The notes beneath the pieces are model-generated. The model did no database searches, was not told where the DNA came from, and was given only the letters and a program-made list of their open reading frames with translations. A program made the translations under genes and the position numbers. Shown here piece by piece: positions 54,053-63,883 of a stretch of 64,000 bases of DNA; the stretch's first letter is position 1, and each line of letters begins with the position of its first letter. Origin of the DNA: Bacteroidota bacterium. Lineage in GTDB: Bacteria > Bacteroidota > Bacteroidia > 2-12-FULL-35-15. Where the stretch lies: positions 62,001 through 126,000 of the forward strand of contig JAFLBF010000005.1 in NCBI GenBank assembly GCA_017303895.1, given 5' to 3'.

Positions 54053-55020
54053 AAAATATTGTATTGATAGGTGCTGGTCAGCTGGGTAGCAGGCATTTGC
54101 AGGCTTTAGCTTCGTGTGAACATCAATTAGATATTCAAGTGATGGATCCGTCTCAAGATTCATTGAATATTGCAGAGTCCCGATTTAACGAAGTAGCATC
54201 TGCATTTAAAGGTCGTATAGCGTTTTTGGGTTCAGTAGATCAATTGCACAAAAAAATAGATGTTGCGATTGTTGCTACGAACTCAAAAGTTCGAAGATTA
54301 GTAGTTGAACAATTAGTAAAGCATGCAAAAGTTGAAAATTTTGTGTTAGAGAAATTTTTATTTCCTAATCTGGAAGATTATGATGTCGTTGCAAAATTAC
54401 TGGAGCAACATCAAATAAAAACTTGGGTGAATTGTCCACGCAGAATGATGCCATTTTATAAAGCAATTAAAAGTGAATTAACAGGTCCCGTTCAATTCAA
54501 TGTTACTGGGAATTCATGGGGATTGGGTTGCAATGGAATTCATATGCTGGATTTGTTTAGTTATCTAACAGATAGAACAGATTTTGAGCTGGATCATCTA
54601 TTAATCGATCCGGAGATCATGGAAAGTAAAAGGGTGGGTTATGTTGAATTTACAGGAACAATTAGAGCTGTTGCCGGAAATAATTTTGCATCGATCACTT
54701 CGTATTCAAAGGAAATTTCGCCTGTGTCTGTTCTTATTCAAACGCCCACAGCACGCTATAGTATTCAAGAAGGAGCTGAAACAAAAATATGGATCAGTAA
54801 GTTGGAGCATAAGTGGGCATGGGAAGAGCAAACTCACAAAATGCTTTTTCAAAGCCAATTGACCAACAAAGTAGTCGATGCTCTCCTTTCCAATGGAAAC
54901 TGCGAGCTCACTACTTTTAGTGAGTCGGCACAATTACATAAATTGTTTTTAAAAAATCTTTTAGAATTTGTTCGAAAACAAAAGAAAGATCAATCAATTA
55001 ATGAATGTCTAATAACCTAA
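54049..55020 (+). CDS. Gfo/Idh/MocA-type oxidoreductase 1
   Basis: 323 residues. NAD-binding N-terminus IVLIGAGQLGSRHLQAL, cofactor-site FVLEKFLFPN (in place of EKP), and WVNCPRRMMPFYKAI, the N-R-R region seen in sugar-acting members. Probably oxidises or reduces a nucleotide sugar or nonulosonate intermediate. Coupled to flanking genes by overlaps. Confidence 0.87.
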   Translation: MKNIVLIGAGQLGSRHLQALASCEHQLDIQVMDPSQDSLNIAESRFNEVASAFKGRIAFLGSVDQLHKKIDVAIVATNSKVRRLVVEQLVKHAKVENFVLEKFLFPNLEDYDVVAKLLEQHQIKTWVNCPRRMMPFYKAIKSELTGPVQFNVTGNSWGLGCNGIHMLDLFSYLTDRTDFELDHLLIDPEIMESKRVGYVEFTGTIRAVAGNNFASITSYSKEISPVSVLIQTPTARYSIQEGAETKIWISKLEHKWAWEEQTHKMLFQSQLTNKVVDALLSNGNCELTTFSESAQLHKLFLKNLLEFVRKQKKDQSINECLIT

Positions 55021-55961
55021 TGGCAAAAAAAATACTACTTGTTGGAGCAGGCCCTATGGCGGTTGATTATTTTAAAGTTTTGAAAGCTTTAAATTATGAA
55101 GTGACTGTTGTTGGAAGAAGTGAAAAATCTGCTTTGGATTTTGAATCAAAAACCGGTCAGAAAGCCTTTGCTGGCGGTTTGACCTCTTTTTTGAAAAGCT
55201 CTGCTTCTGAATTTGAAGCAGCTATAGTTGCAGTTGGAGTAGAGCAGTTGGCTTCTGCAACTGCAGAACTGATCAATCATGATGTTAGGTCGATTTTAGT
55301 CGAAAAACCTGCCGGAATGAATCGTAAAGAGATAGAAGATTTGGCCATTTTAGCGACTTCAAAAAAGGCAGATGTATTTGTGGCGTATAACCGCAGGTTT
55401 TATTCCTCCGTATTAAAAGCAGAAGAAATAATAAAAACAGATGGAGGTGTCAGTTCATTTAATTTTGAATTCACTGAATGGGCTCATGTGATCGAGCCCT
55501 TGCAAAAGGCTCCGGGAGTGAAAGAAACCTGGTTGTTGGCAAATTCAACCCATGTGATCGACCTTGCATTTTATATTGGTGGCAAACCCGCTGTTATGAA
55601 TTCCTATACTTCAGGACAATTATCATGGCATAAGCATTCTGTTTATTCCGGGGCGGGGAGATCTGTTACAGGTGCATTATTCTCTTATCAAGCCAATTGG
55701 GAAGCTCCCGGAAGATGGGTGTTGGAGGTGCTTACAAAGAACTCCCGCCTGATCTTTAAACCAATGGAAGAACTTCAAATTCAAGTAAAAGGATCTGTTG
55801 CTATCAATAAAGTGGAAATCGATAATACTCTAGATACTCAATTTAAGCCCGGATTACACAGACAAACTGAAGCTTTTCTTGTTAAAGAATATTCCAAACT
55901 TAAGTCGATTACTCAGCAGCTGGAAGATGCCAAAATATATGAGCAAATAGCGCAAGGATAA
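55020..55961 (+). CDS. Gfo/Idh/MocA-type oxidoreductase 2
   Basis: 313 residues from the ATG at 55020, chosen because it overlaps the previous stop as TAATG; an ATG five codons upstream is also in frame. NAD-binding ILLVGAGPMAVDYFK, catalytic-site LVEKPAGM, and VAYNRRFYSSVL parallel the first oxidoreductase's NCPRRMMPF, so the two are related. A tandem pair of such enzymes suggests successive steps or a heterodimer. Confidence 0.87.
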   Translation: MAKKILLVGAGPMAVDYFKVLKALNYEVTVVGRSEKSALDFESKTGQKAFAGGLTSFLKSSASEFEAAIVAVGVEQLASATAELINHDVRSILVEKPAGMNRKEIEDLAILATSKKADVFVAYNRRFYSSVLKAEEIIKTDGGVSSFNFEFTEWAHVIEPLQKAPGVKETWLLANSTHVIDLAFYIGGKPAVMNSYTSGQLSWHKHSVYSGAGRSVTGALFSYQANWEAPGRWVLEVLTKNSRLIFKPMEELQIQVKGSVAINKVEIDNTLDTQFKPGLHRQTEAFLVKEYSKLKSITQQLEDAKIYEQIAQG

Positions 55962-55970
55962 TATTGCTCT

Positions 55971-57179
55971 TTATTTCTGAATTATTAATTTACCTTGTTG
56001 TATGTTACTTTTTTCAGAAGATTTTATTTTGTAAAAGTAAATACCACTAGTCTCATTCGTCAAGTCAATAGACTCGTTAGAGTTTAATACCGTTTTCTGC
56101 TGAATTAATTTCCCTGAAAGGTCAAAAATTTCTATGTAGTATTCGGCTTGAGTATCAAATCCGGAGAATGTAATAAATCCAGCAGAGGGAGATGGCGATA
56201 CAACAATATTTATGTTAGTTGAAGTTAAATTATCAATTGAATTAAAATCAGTAAGTTTTAACACTGTTCCATTTAATCCACAAGTATAACCAACATTGGG
56301 GGTTGGGAAATGAGAGCCATATTGTCTATTTGAACTAGTGGTTTCTGTAGTCCAATTAGTGCCTCCATCTATTGTTTTTAGTATAGTACTAGTATTACCG
56401 GTAATACTTCCTCCAGTAACAAATCCTAATGTGTTACTAATAAATTTTACAGATCCGAAAAAATTATTTGAAAAAGTTTGGGAGTTCCAGGTAGCCCCCG
56501 CATCTGTAGTTTTTAAAATAACTCCAGTGTTGCTCCCTTGACTACCACCTACCGCAAAACCGGTATTTGAGTTAATAAAAAAGACCGATAACAATTGCAT
56601 GCTCGTTCCGGTTATAAGAGGAGACCATGTTTGACCAGCATCAGTTGTTTTTAGGATCACACCCGCGTTCCCAACTGCATAACCAGTATTGGGGCTTGTG
56701 AAATAGATCCCATAAAGTGGTTGGCTTGTTCCAGAAGATTGAGATGTCCAAGTTGTTCCTTTGTCAGTAGACTTTAATATCATTCCATTGTATCCGGCAA
56801 TGTATAATGCGCTTCCGTTGGTTGAACCAATAAATGGAAGCGTATTTCCTGTTCCAGTATTCATAGAGTTCCAGGATGTTCCACCATTTACTGTTCTCAA
56901 TGCAATTCCATTTGCTCCAACTGCATATCCTGTATCATTGCTTATGAAATGGAGGTGAGATACATGGCTAGAGACTCCTGTTGTTAGCATCGTCCAATTT
57001 ACACCTCCATCTGTTGTTTTTTCAATTTGCCCGTTATCGCCTGCAACGAAACCTGTATTAGCATCTGTGAAATAAACCCCTGTATTTACTCCTGTCGAAA
57101 GGTTTGTAAGTGATTGCCAGGATTGTGAATAACATTGAATTGACAATAATACAATGAATGATGTAAGTAACTTTTGCAT
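55971..57179 (-). CDS. Secreted BNR/YCF48-type propeller protein with T9SS sorting domain
   Basis: 402 residues. Signal peptide about 1-18. At least six repeats of the type TGFVAGDNGQIEKTTDGG then VNWTML, GYAVGNAGVILKTTDAGQTW and GFAVGGSQG...GVILKTTDAG form a sialidase-like (BNR/YCF48) propeller without catalytic residues that I can see. The C-terminal 85 residues (VVSPSPSAGFITFSG, EIFDLSGKLIQQK, GKLIIQK) are a type A Por sorting domain. It sits on the opposite strand, splitting the sugar cluster. Confidence 0.86.
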   Translation of the reverse strand: MQKLLTSFIVLLSIQCYSQSWQSLTNLSTGVNTGVYFTDANTGFVAGDNGQIEKTTDGGVNWTMLTTGVSSHVSHLHFISNDTGYAVGANGIALRTVNGGTSWNSMNTGTGNTLPFIGSTNGSALYIAGYNGMILKSTDKGTTWTSQSSGTSQPLYGIYFTSPNTGYAVGNAGVILKTTDAGQTWSPLITGTSMQLLSVFFINSNTGFAVGGSQGSNTGVILKTTDAGATWNSQTFSNNFFGSVKFISNTLGFVTGGSITGNTSTILKTIDGGTNWTTETTSSNRQYGSHFPTPNVGYTCGLNGTVLKLTDFNSIDNLTSTNINIVVSPSPSAGFITFSGFDTQAEYYIEIFDLSGKLIQQKTVLNSNESIDLTNETSGIYFYKIKSSEKSNIQQGKLIIQK

Positions 57180-57250
57180 GTTCGTATAATTTCCAACAAG
57201 ATAGATAATTTTTTACTTATTGCAATATTAGTTTGAAATAACTGCATAAA

Positions 57251-57282
57251 TTGTTGTTTTTGCCTACATTTAGTTAAATTTG
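57251..57282 (+). promoter_or_regulatory. Candidate promoter of the nonulosonate operon
   Basis: TTG (57251-57253), 21 nt, TAAATTTG (57275-57282), then the legB ATG at 57303. This fits the Bacteroidota consensus and would drive legB through the right edge. Confidence 0.6.
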
Positions 57283-57302
57283 CTATCTAATTTAGTAAAG
57301 TA

Positions 57303-58289
57303 ATGAAAACAGTTTTAGTTACAGGTGCGGATGGTTTTATCGGAAGTCATTTAGTTGAAAAATTAGTAGATGAAGGATTTAAGGTAAAAGCATTTGTATA
57401 TTACAACTCCTTCAATTCCTGGGGATGGTTAGATACATTTCCAAAAGAAAAAATAAACAAGATTGAGATCTTTGCTGGTGATGTGCGCGATCCGAATGGA
57501 GTTCGTACCGCTATGAAAGGAGTTGATATCGTTTATCACTTGGCCGCTCTGATCGCAATTCCATACAGTTACCATTCACCTGACAGTTATGTGGATACGA
57601 ATGTAAAAGGAACTTTGAATATCCTACAAGCTGCTCGTGATCTGAATATAGAAAGAGTTTTGGTAACATCTACTTCTGAAGTTTATGGTACCGCTTTGTA
57701 TGTTCCTATAGATGAGAAACATCCTAAGCAAGGACAATCGCCCTACTCGGCAAGCAAAATTGGTGCTGATGCGATGGCCGATTCTTTCTACAGAAGCTTT
57801 AATCTTCCCGTTACCATAGTTCGACCGTTCAATACTTTTGGCCCTCGCCAAAGTGCACGTGCAGTAATTCCAACAATCATTACACAACTGTTAGCGGGAA
57901 AAACAGAGATCAAATTAGGTGCTTTGCATCCAACTCGTGATCTGTTGTTTGTTAAAGATACAGTTGCAGCTTTTGTTGCTATTGCTAACTCAAAAGAAAC
58001 GATCGGGCATGAGATCAATATTGCTACTCAGCAGGAGATCTCTATTCAGGATCTTGCTCAACATTTAATTAATTCAATCAACCCAAATGCAAAGATCATT
58101 TCGGATGATATCCGTTTGCGTCCTGAGAAAAGTGAGGTAGAACGTTTATTAGGTTCAGCTGAAAAGATCAAATCGTTGACCAACTGGAAGCCCGAGTACA
58201 CTCTTGAGCAAGGATTAAAACACACGATAGAATGGTTCTCTCAATCAGAGAATATTAAAAATTATAAAGCAGATATTTACAATGTTTAA
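57303..58289 (+). CDS. legB: NAD-dependent 4,6-dehydratase LegB (extended SDR)
   Basis: 328 residues. GADGFIGSH (8-16) binds NAD, and the active site is TSTSEVYG with Y148-x3-K152 (SPYSASKIG). The sequence around YNSFNSWGWLDT is typical of LegB. It converts UDP- or GDP-GlcNAc into the 4-keto-6-deoxy intermediate that starts bacillosamine/legionaminic acid synthesis. It overlaps legC by 8 bp. Confidence 0.92.
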   Translation: MKTVLVTGADGFIGSHLVEKLVDEGFKVKAFVYYNSFNSWGWLDTFPKEKINKIEIFAGDVRDPNGVRTAMKGVDIVYHLAALIAIPYSYHSPDSYVDTNVKGTLNILQAARDLNIERVLVTSTSEVYGTALYVPIDEKHPKQGQSPYSASKIGADAMADSFYRSFNLPVTIVRPFNTFGPRQSARAVIPTIITQLLAGKTEIKLGALHPTRDLLFVKDTVAAFVAIANSKETIGHEINIATQQEISIQDLAQHLINSINPNAKIISDDIRLRPEKSEVERLLGSAEKIKSLTNWKPEYTLEQGLKHTIEWFSQSENIKNYKADIYNV

Positions 58290-59424
58290 GGATACTGTTG
58301 ATTTTATTAAGAAACAATTTCCTGGTCAGGATTTCATTCCTTTGCATGAACCCCGGTTTCTAGGGAATGAAAAAAAATACTTGCTCGATTGTATTGATTC
58401 CACTTTTGTTTCTTCTGTTGGGAAATATGTGGATGATTTTGAAAAACAAATTGCCCATTACACCGGTGCTAAATATGCTGTAGCAGCAGTAAATGGAACA
58501 GCAGCTTTGCATATGGCCATGATTGTTGCCGGTGTAAAACGTGATGACCTTGTAATAACACAACCTTTAAGTTTTATTGCCACTTGTAATGCGATCTCTT
58601 ATATCGGGGCTAAACCACTGTTTGTAGATGTTGATGCAGATACATTAGGATTGAGTTCGGAAAAGTTGAAACAATATTTAAATGAATTTGCAGTAAAAAA
58701 GGGGAATGAGTCATTTCATAAGATCACTGGTCAGCGCATTTCGGCTTGTGTGCCGATGCATACTTTTGGTCATCCCTGCCGGATCGATGAGATAGCAGCC
58801 ATTTGTTCTGAATATGGAATTGCACTGATCGAAGATGCTGCTGAATCTATTGGTAGTTATTTTAAAGAAAAACATACCGGAACATTTGGTCTGTTAGGAA
58901 CTTTTAGTTTTAATGGCAATAAAACCATTACCTGTGGTGGTGGTGGTGCAATTGTTACCAACGATGAGAAGTTGGCTAAGAAGGCAAAATATCTGACCAC
59001 ACAAGCCAAGGTGCCACACCGATGGGATTTTGTTCATGATGAGATAGGATATAACTACCGTATGCCGAATTTAAATGCAGCATTAATGTGTGCTCAATTA
59101 GAGCAGCTGGATTCTTTTTTGGATAACAAAAGGGAGTTAGCAGGTTTATATAAAGATTTTTTTAAAGATAATGCAATTCAATTCATAGCTGAACCGTCTG
59201 CATCCAGATCGAACTATTGGTTATGTGCGGTGTTGTTGGAGAATAAAGATAAACGGGATGAATTTTTAGCATATACCAACGATAATGGTGTGATGACACG
59301 TCCATCATGGACCTTGATGCATAAGTTGATCATGTTTAAAGATTGTTTACGTGGAAATTTAGATAATGCAGAAATGATTGAAAGTAGATTGGTAAATATC
59401 CCAAGCAGTGTTAGACTAAAATGA
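58282..59424 (+). CDS. legC: LegC-family PLP-dependent aminotransferase
   Basis: 380 residues of the DegT/DnrJ/EryC1 fold. The PLP lysine is K214 in FSFNGNKTITCGGGG, and the phosphate-binding region includes AVNGTAALHMA. It adds the 4-amino group to the 4-keto sugar made by LegB. The start is MFKDTVDFIKKQF, overlapping legB. Confidence 0.93.
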   Translation: MFKDTVDFIKKQFPGQDFIPLHEPRFLGNEKKYLLDCIDSTFVSSVGKYVDDFEKQIAHYTGAKYAVAAVNGTAALHMAMIVAGVKRDDLVITQPLSFIATCNAISYIGAKPLFVDVDADTLGLSSEKLKQYLNEFAVKKGNESFHKITGQRISACVPMHTFGHPCRIDEIAAICSEYGIALIEDAAESIGSYFKEKHTGTFGLLGTFSFNGNKTITCGGGGAIVTNDEKLAKKAKYLTTQAKVPHRWDFVHDEIGYNYRMPNLNAALMCAQLEQLDSFLDNKRELAGLYKDFFKDNAIQFIAEPSASRSNYWLCAVLLENKDKRDEFLAYTNDNGVMTRPSWTLMHKLIMFKDCLRGNLDNAEMIESRLVNIPSSVRLK

Positions 59425-60446
59425 GAAAGCATATCTTGATCATAGCAGAAGCCGGTGTAAACCACAATGGTAACATCGAAATGGCAAAGAGGCTGATAGA
59501 TGCAGCTGCTGATGCCGGAGCTGACTATGTCAAATTTCAAACATTTAAAACAGAAAAACTTGTAAGTATTGATGCAAAACAAGCAGAGTATCAGCAGAAA
59601 AACATGGGAAGTTCAGCTGAAGCCTCTCAATTTGAAATGCTTAAAAAGTTGGAGTTATCTGTAAATGATCATCATGAACTGATTGCGTATTGCAATTCGA
59701 AAAATATAAAATTCCTTTCCACTGCTTTTGATCTGGATAGTATTGATCTTTTAAATGAATTAAATATCGATCTGTTCAAGATTCCTTCCGGAGAAATCAC
59801 CAATTTACCCTATTTAGAAAAGATCGGACGATTGAATAAGCAAGTGATCGTTTCTACAGGGATGTGTGTGATGGAGGAGGTCGAAGAGGCTGTAAACACA
59901 TTAGTTGCAGCAGGAACTCAACGGGATAAGATATCGGTATTGCATTGCACTACTGATTATCCAACCGCAATGAACGATGTAAATTTAAATGCAATGTTGA
60001 GTATTCAACAGCATTTGAATGTTCCGGTAGGTTATTCCGATCATACGCTGGGAATCGAAATTCCAATAGCTGCCGTTGCAATGGGCGCTGTGATAATAGA
60101 AAAACATTTTACACTTGATAAATCATTACCGGGTCCGGATCATAAGGCTTCATTAGAGCCATCCGAATTGAAGGCGATGGTATCGGCCATCCGGAATTTG
60201 GAAATGGCTTTTGGATCTTCCGATAAGCAGCCAACAGCAACAGAGAAAAAGAACATGTTGGTTGGAAGAAAAAGTATTCATCTCTCAAGATCTTTGTCTA
60301 AAGGGCATGTATTATCAGAAAGTGATCTGATCATGAAGCGTCCGGGAGATGGTATTTCGCCTATGAAATTGAAAACGATTGTTGGTAAACAATTAAAAAG
60401 AGATTTGCCTGCAGAACATAAATTGATGATTGAAGATATTTGTTAA
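59421..60446 (+). CDS. legI: Nonulosonate (legionaminic/neuraminic acid) synthase
   Basis: 341 residues of the NeuB family. AEAGVNHNGNIEMAKRLIDA opens the TIM barrel, with FKIPSGEITNLPYLE and YSDHTLGIEI for PEP and sugar binding. A SAF (antifreeze-like) domain occupies about 280-341 (GRKSIHLSRSLSKGHVLSE). It condenses PEP with a 6-carbon amino sugar into a 9-carbon acid. Legionaminic rather than sialic acid is inferred from LegB/LegC next door. Confidence 0.93.
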   Translation: MRKHILIIAEAGVNHNGNIEMAKRLIDAAADAGADYVKFQTFKTEKLVSIDAKQAEYQQKNMGSSAEASQFEMLKKLELSVNDHHELIAYCNSKNIKFLSTAFDLDSIDLLNELNIDLFKIPSGEITNLPYLEKIGRLNKQVIVSTGMCVMEEVEEAVNTLVAAGTQRDKISVLHCTTDYPTAMNDVNLNAMLSIQQHLNVPVGYSDHTLGIEIPIAAVAMGAVIIEKHFTLDKSLPGPDHKASLEPSELKAMVSAIRNLEMAFGSSDKQPTATEKKNMLVGRKSIHLSRSLSKGHVLSESDLIMKRPGDGISPMKLKTIVGKQLKRDLPAEHKLMIEDIC

Positions 60447-61399
60447 TGGAAATCAAAGACTATAAATCAGGAGATGAGGTTGCGATACTTGAATTGTTTC
60501 AATTGTCGTTTGGTAGACAATTGTCTTTAGATTTTTGGAAGTGGCGTTTTTTGAGTAATCCTGTGAAAAAGTTGATGATCAAATTGATGTGGGATAAAGA
60601 TAAATTGGTTGGTCATTATGCCGTTTCCCCTGTTACACTTTCTATTGGGCAGGAAAATATTCTTTCTGCATTATCAATGACTACCATGACACATCCCGAA
60701 TATGCTGGCAGAGGAATTTTTAAAGATCTGGCCGAGGCATTGTATAATCAAGAAGCTAATACAAGTAACCTGAAGGCAGTATGGGGATTCCCGAATGCAA
60801 ATTCTCATTATGGTTTCATTAAAAATCTAAAGTGGAAAAATTTAGAACAGATACCGACTTTTACATTGGATTGTGCTAAACTTAAATCGATTGATTTTTC
60901 ATCGATAAAAGTGGTTGGTGAGTTTGGCAATGAACATGTTGTATCCCAAATCAAAAGTTATTCAAGTGATTCTATAAAAGTTAATAAATCACTCGAATAT
61001 CTCAATTGGCGCTATTTGCAAAATCCTGTAAATAAGTACGATATTTTTGAAGTTACATTGGGAAGCGAAACGTATTTTGCTGTAGCGAAAGTCTTCTCTT
61101 CGTTTATAGACAAGAATAAATACGAAGTGGATCTCTTGGAGCTTTCATTTCCAGCAGATCATGATTTGTTGCTTCAGTTGTTAAATGCGATCAAAGTGTA
61201 TTATGCTTCAAATAATATTTGTAGAATAAATTTATGGTTATCTCTTCATGATGATAAACATATATTGTTAGAGAAAATTGGTTTTGCGAATATGCTACCA
61301 ATTACATATTCTGGAATACGAATTTTAGATGATAAATTGGAATCTTTAGCAACAGCTGCCAATTGGAGTTATTCAATGGGTGATTCGGATGTGTATTAA
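60446..61399 (+). CDS. GNAT-type acyltransferase in the nonulosonate cluster
   Basis: 317 residues from the ATG at 60446, which overlaps the legI stop as TAATG; a TTG two codons upstream is a weaker option. The N-terminal GNAT domain shows LVGHYAVSP and MTHPEYAGRGIFKDL (acetyl-CoA site). The C-terminal half looks like a second, decayed GNAT fold. It may N- or O-acylate the sugar, setting its final decoration. Confidence 0.8.
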   Translation: MEIKDYKSGDEVAILELFQLSFGRQLSLDFWKWRFLSNPVKKLMIKLMWDKDKLVGHYAVSPVTLSIGQENILSALSMTTMTHPEYAGRGIFKDLAEALYNQEANTSNLKAVWGFPNANSHYGFIKNLKWKNLEQIPTFTLDCAKLKSIDFSSIKVVGEFGNEHVVSQIKSYSSDSIKVNKSLEYLNWRYLQNPVNKYDIFEVTLGSETYFAVAKVFSSFIDKNKYEVDLLELSFPADHDLLLQLLNAIKVYYASNNICRINLWLSLHDDKHILLEKIGFANMLPITYSGIRILDDKLESLATAANWSYSMGDSDVY

Positions 61400-61401
61400 A
61401 A

Positions 61402-62571
61402 ATGGAAAAGAGAAAAAGAAAAATATTAGCAGTTACTGGTGCCCGCTCAGAGTACGATATTCTTTATCCTGTTTTGGAGAAATTAAATTCCGATCCTGAT
61501 TTTCAATTGGAGATCCTCGTTACGGGAGCTCATCTTTCTGAAAGATATGGAATGACTGTAAAGAATATTGAAAAGGATGGTTTTGTAATAGCGGAAAGAG
61601 TAGATAATCTGATTGATGATGATAGGCGTATTGGTCGTATTATTTCTTTAGGCAATCAGATCGTTCCTTTTGCAAATGCATTTGATCGCATCCAGCCTGA
61701 TGTGATCATGGTTGTTGGCGACCGCGAAGAAGCTATTTCTGTATCACTCACTGCAGCTTATTTAGATATTCCTGTAGCGCATATTGCAGGTGGTGATATA
61801 GCAAAGGATGGGAACATCGATAATTCCGTACGTTATGCTACCAGTAAATTTTCGCACATTCATTTTACAATATTAGAACAGCATCGTGAAACTCTTTTAA
61901 AATTAGGTGAGGACGATTGGAGGATCTTTACCGTTGGTAATCCTGCTTTGGATCGTTTTTTAGCGACACCGGTACTTAGTAGAAAAGAACTTTCCTCTAA
62001 CTTAAACTTTGATATTGTTGAAGATAAATACCTTGTATTGATTCAGCATCCTATTATTACAGATGTTGAAAATGAAGGGAAAAATATCAGAGAGACATTA
62101 GACGCAATTGTTGATTCAGGTTATAAATGCTTGATCAACTATCCGAATTCCGATGCAGGTAATTTTGCGATCATTCAAGCGTATGAAGAATACATTAAAA
62201 AGCACAAGGAGCTTTTTGTGTTTAAGAATTTAGATCGGTTGAATTATATTAATGTGTTGCGTAATGCATCTTGTTTGTTGGGTAATTCCAGCTCTGGTAT
62301 CATTGAAGCACCCTCCTTAGGGTTGCCGGTTGTGAATATTGGACAACGCCAAAGAGGAAGAGCACATGCAAATAATGTGATATTCGTTGATAACAAAAAA
62401 GAGGAGATACTAAATGCAATTATCCGTTCGCTTACTGACCAAGATTATATTCAATCAGTAAAAACGATCAAGAATCCTTATGGAGATGGCAATAGTGCCT
62501 CTAAAATTGTAGAAGTACTTCGAACAATTCCGTTAGACAATAATCTTATTTATAAAAATATTACGTATTAA
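61402..62571 (+). CDS. legG: UDP-sugar 2-epimerase, hydrolysing (LegG/NeuC family)
   Basis: 389 residues. AVTGARSEYDILYPVL, VVGDREEAISVSLTAAYLDI, HIAGGD and LLGNSSSGIIEA are the diagnostic blocks of hydrolysing UDP-GlcNAc 2-epimerases. In this pathway it releases the nucleotide and inverts C2 to give the hexose substrate of LegI. Confidence 0.93.
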   Translation: MEKRKRKILAVTGARSEYDILYPVLEKLNSDPDFQLEILVTGAHLSERYGMTVKNIEKDGFVIAERVDNLIDDDRRIGRIISLGNQIVPFANAFDRIQPDVIMVVGDREEAISVSLTAAYLDIPVAHIAGGDIAKDGNIDNSVRYATSKFSHIHFTILEQHRETLLKLGEDDWRIFTVGNPALDRFLATPVLSRKELSSNLNFDIVEDKYLVLIQHPIITDVENEGKNIRETLDAIVDSGYKCLINYPNSDAGNFAIIQAYEEYIKKHKELFVFKNLDRLNYINVLRNASCLLGNSSSGIIEAPSLGLPVVNIGQRQRGRAHANNVIFVDNKKEEILNAIIRSLTDQDYIQSVKTIKNPYGDGNSASKIVEVLRTIPLDNNLIYKNITY

Positions 62572-62597
62572 TAGGTGATCAATTTAAATAATAAAAC

Positions 62598-63266
62598 ATG
62601 AAAGTAATTGTAATATCAGCACATCCCGATGATGAAGTGTTAGGTTGTGGAGGAACATTGCTAAAGCATAAAGCAAATGGTGATGATATCGTTTGGCTTA
62701 TTGTGACCAATGTGTTTGAAAGTCATGGTTTTTCAAAAGAACGTGTTGCTAGTCGACAAGAAGAGATCAAGAAGGTAGCTGATATGTTTGGCTTTAGTTC
62801 TGTTCATCAGCTTAACTATCCTACCATGAGTTTAGATTCAACTTCTTTAAATACCCTGATCCCTAAAATATCAGAGGTGTTTATGGAAGTAAAACCGGAG
62901 ATGATCTATGTGATGAATCGCTCTGATGCACATTCCGATCATCGAATTACTTTTGATGCAGTTGCCGCTTGTACAAAATCTTTCAGGTATCCCTTCATTA
63001 AAAAAGTGTTGATGTATGAGTGCTTGTCAGAAACTGAATTTGCACCTGCTATACCGGAGAAAGTGTTTTTGCCAAATTATTATGTAGATATTACTAACCA
63101 TTTTAATAAAAAAATAGAGATCACCCAAGTGTATGCTTCTGAATTAGGAGAGCATCCATTTCCAAGAAGTTTAAAAAATATTGAAGCACTCGCTACATTC
63201 AGAGGAGCGTCCGTTGGTGTAATTTATGCTGAAGCATTTCAACTCATTAAATTTATTGATAAATAA
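62598..63266 (+). CDS. PIG-L-family deacetylase
   Basis: 222 residues. The zinc site is AHPDDEVLGCGG (HPDDE 9-13) plus SDAHSDHR. Family members remove N-acetyl groups from GlcNAc-type sugars. Within a nonulosonate operon it could free an amine for another acyl group (by the GNAT or NeuD-like enzymes), an inference. It overlaps the next gene by one base. Confidence 0.9.
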   Translation: MKVIVISAHPDDEVLGCGGTLLKHKANGDDIVWLIVTNVFESHGFSKERVASRQEEIKKVADMFGFSSVHQLNYPTMSLDSTSLNTLIPKISEVFMEVKPEMIYVMNRSDAHSDHRITFDAVAACTKSFRYPFIKKVLMYECLSETEFAPAIPEKVFLPNYYVDITNHFNKKIEITQVYASELGEHPFPRSLKNIEALATFRGASVGVIYAEAFQLIKFIDK

Positions 63267-63883
63267 TGAAAAACATCGCTTTAATTGGTTATTCCGGACA
63301 TGCTTTTGTTGCTTTTGAGATCTTCTTTTCTCAAGGTTTAATTGTTAGTGCTTATACCGATAAAGAAGAGAAATCCTTGAATCCCTATAGTTTAAAATGG
63401 TTAGGTGATGAGAATGATGCGGAAGTAGTTGAAAAGTTAAAAGCCTATACTTATTTTGTGAGTATTGGAGATAATACGATCCGTAAAAAAGTTTCGGAAC
63501 AATTGATCCCAATATTTGGTCAGGCTGAAAATGCATTGCATAAAACAGCTATTATATCCAGAAGCATGAATGCCGGAGTTGGTAATATGTTTGCACCACG
63601 TGTGGTGATCAATCCTCTGGTTAAAATTGGGAATGGAGTCATCTGTAATACCGGTTCTATCATTGAACATGAATGTGTGATCCATGATTATGCGCATATT
63701 GCTCCAGGTGCTGTTCTTTGTGGCAATGTGACAGTAGGTGAAGGGAGTTTTGTTGGGGCAAATGCTGTAGTAAAACAAGGAGTGACTATTGGTAAGAATG
63801 TAATCATTGGTGCCGGTGCAGTGATTATTAAAGATATTGAAGACAATAAAAAAGTAGTAGGTAATCCACAACGTTTTATATGA
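63266..63883 (+). CDS. NeuD/PglD-like sugar acetyltransferase
   Basis: 205 residues. N-terminal Rossmann-like domain (ALIGYSGHAFVAFEIF) followed by a left-handed beta-helix of hexapeptide repeats (about 95-195; CNTGSIIEHECVIHDYAHIA, GAVLCGNVTVGEGSFVGANA, VGNPQRFI). PglD members acetylate the 4-amino group of the UDP sugar (LegH step), and NeuD members O-acetylate sialic acid. The LegB/LegC context favours the first. Confidence 0.88.
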   Translation: MKNIALIGYSGHAFVAFEIFFSQGLIVSAYTDKEEKSLNPYSLKWLGDENDAEVVEKLKAYTYFVSIGDNTIRKKVSEQLIPIFGQAENALHKTAIISRSMNAGVGNMFAPRVVINPLVKIGNGVICNTGSIIEHECVIHDYAHIAPGAVLCGNVTVGEGSFVGANAVVKQGVTIGKNVIIGAGAVIIKDIEDNKKVVGNPQRFI

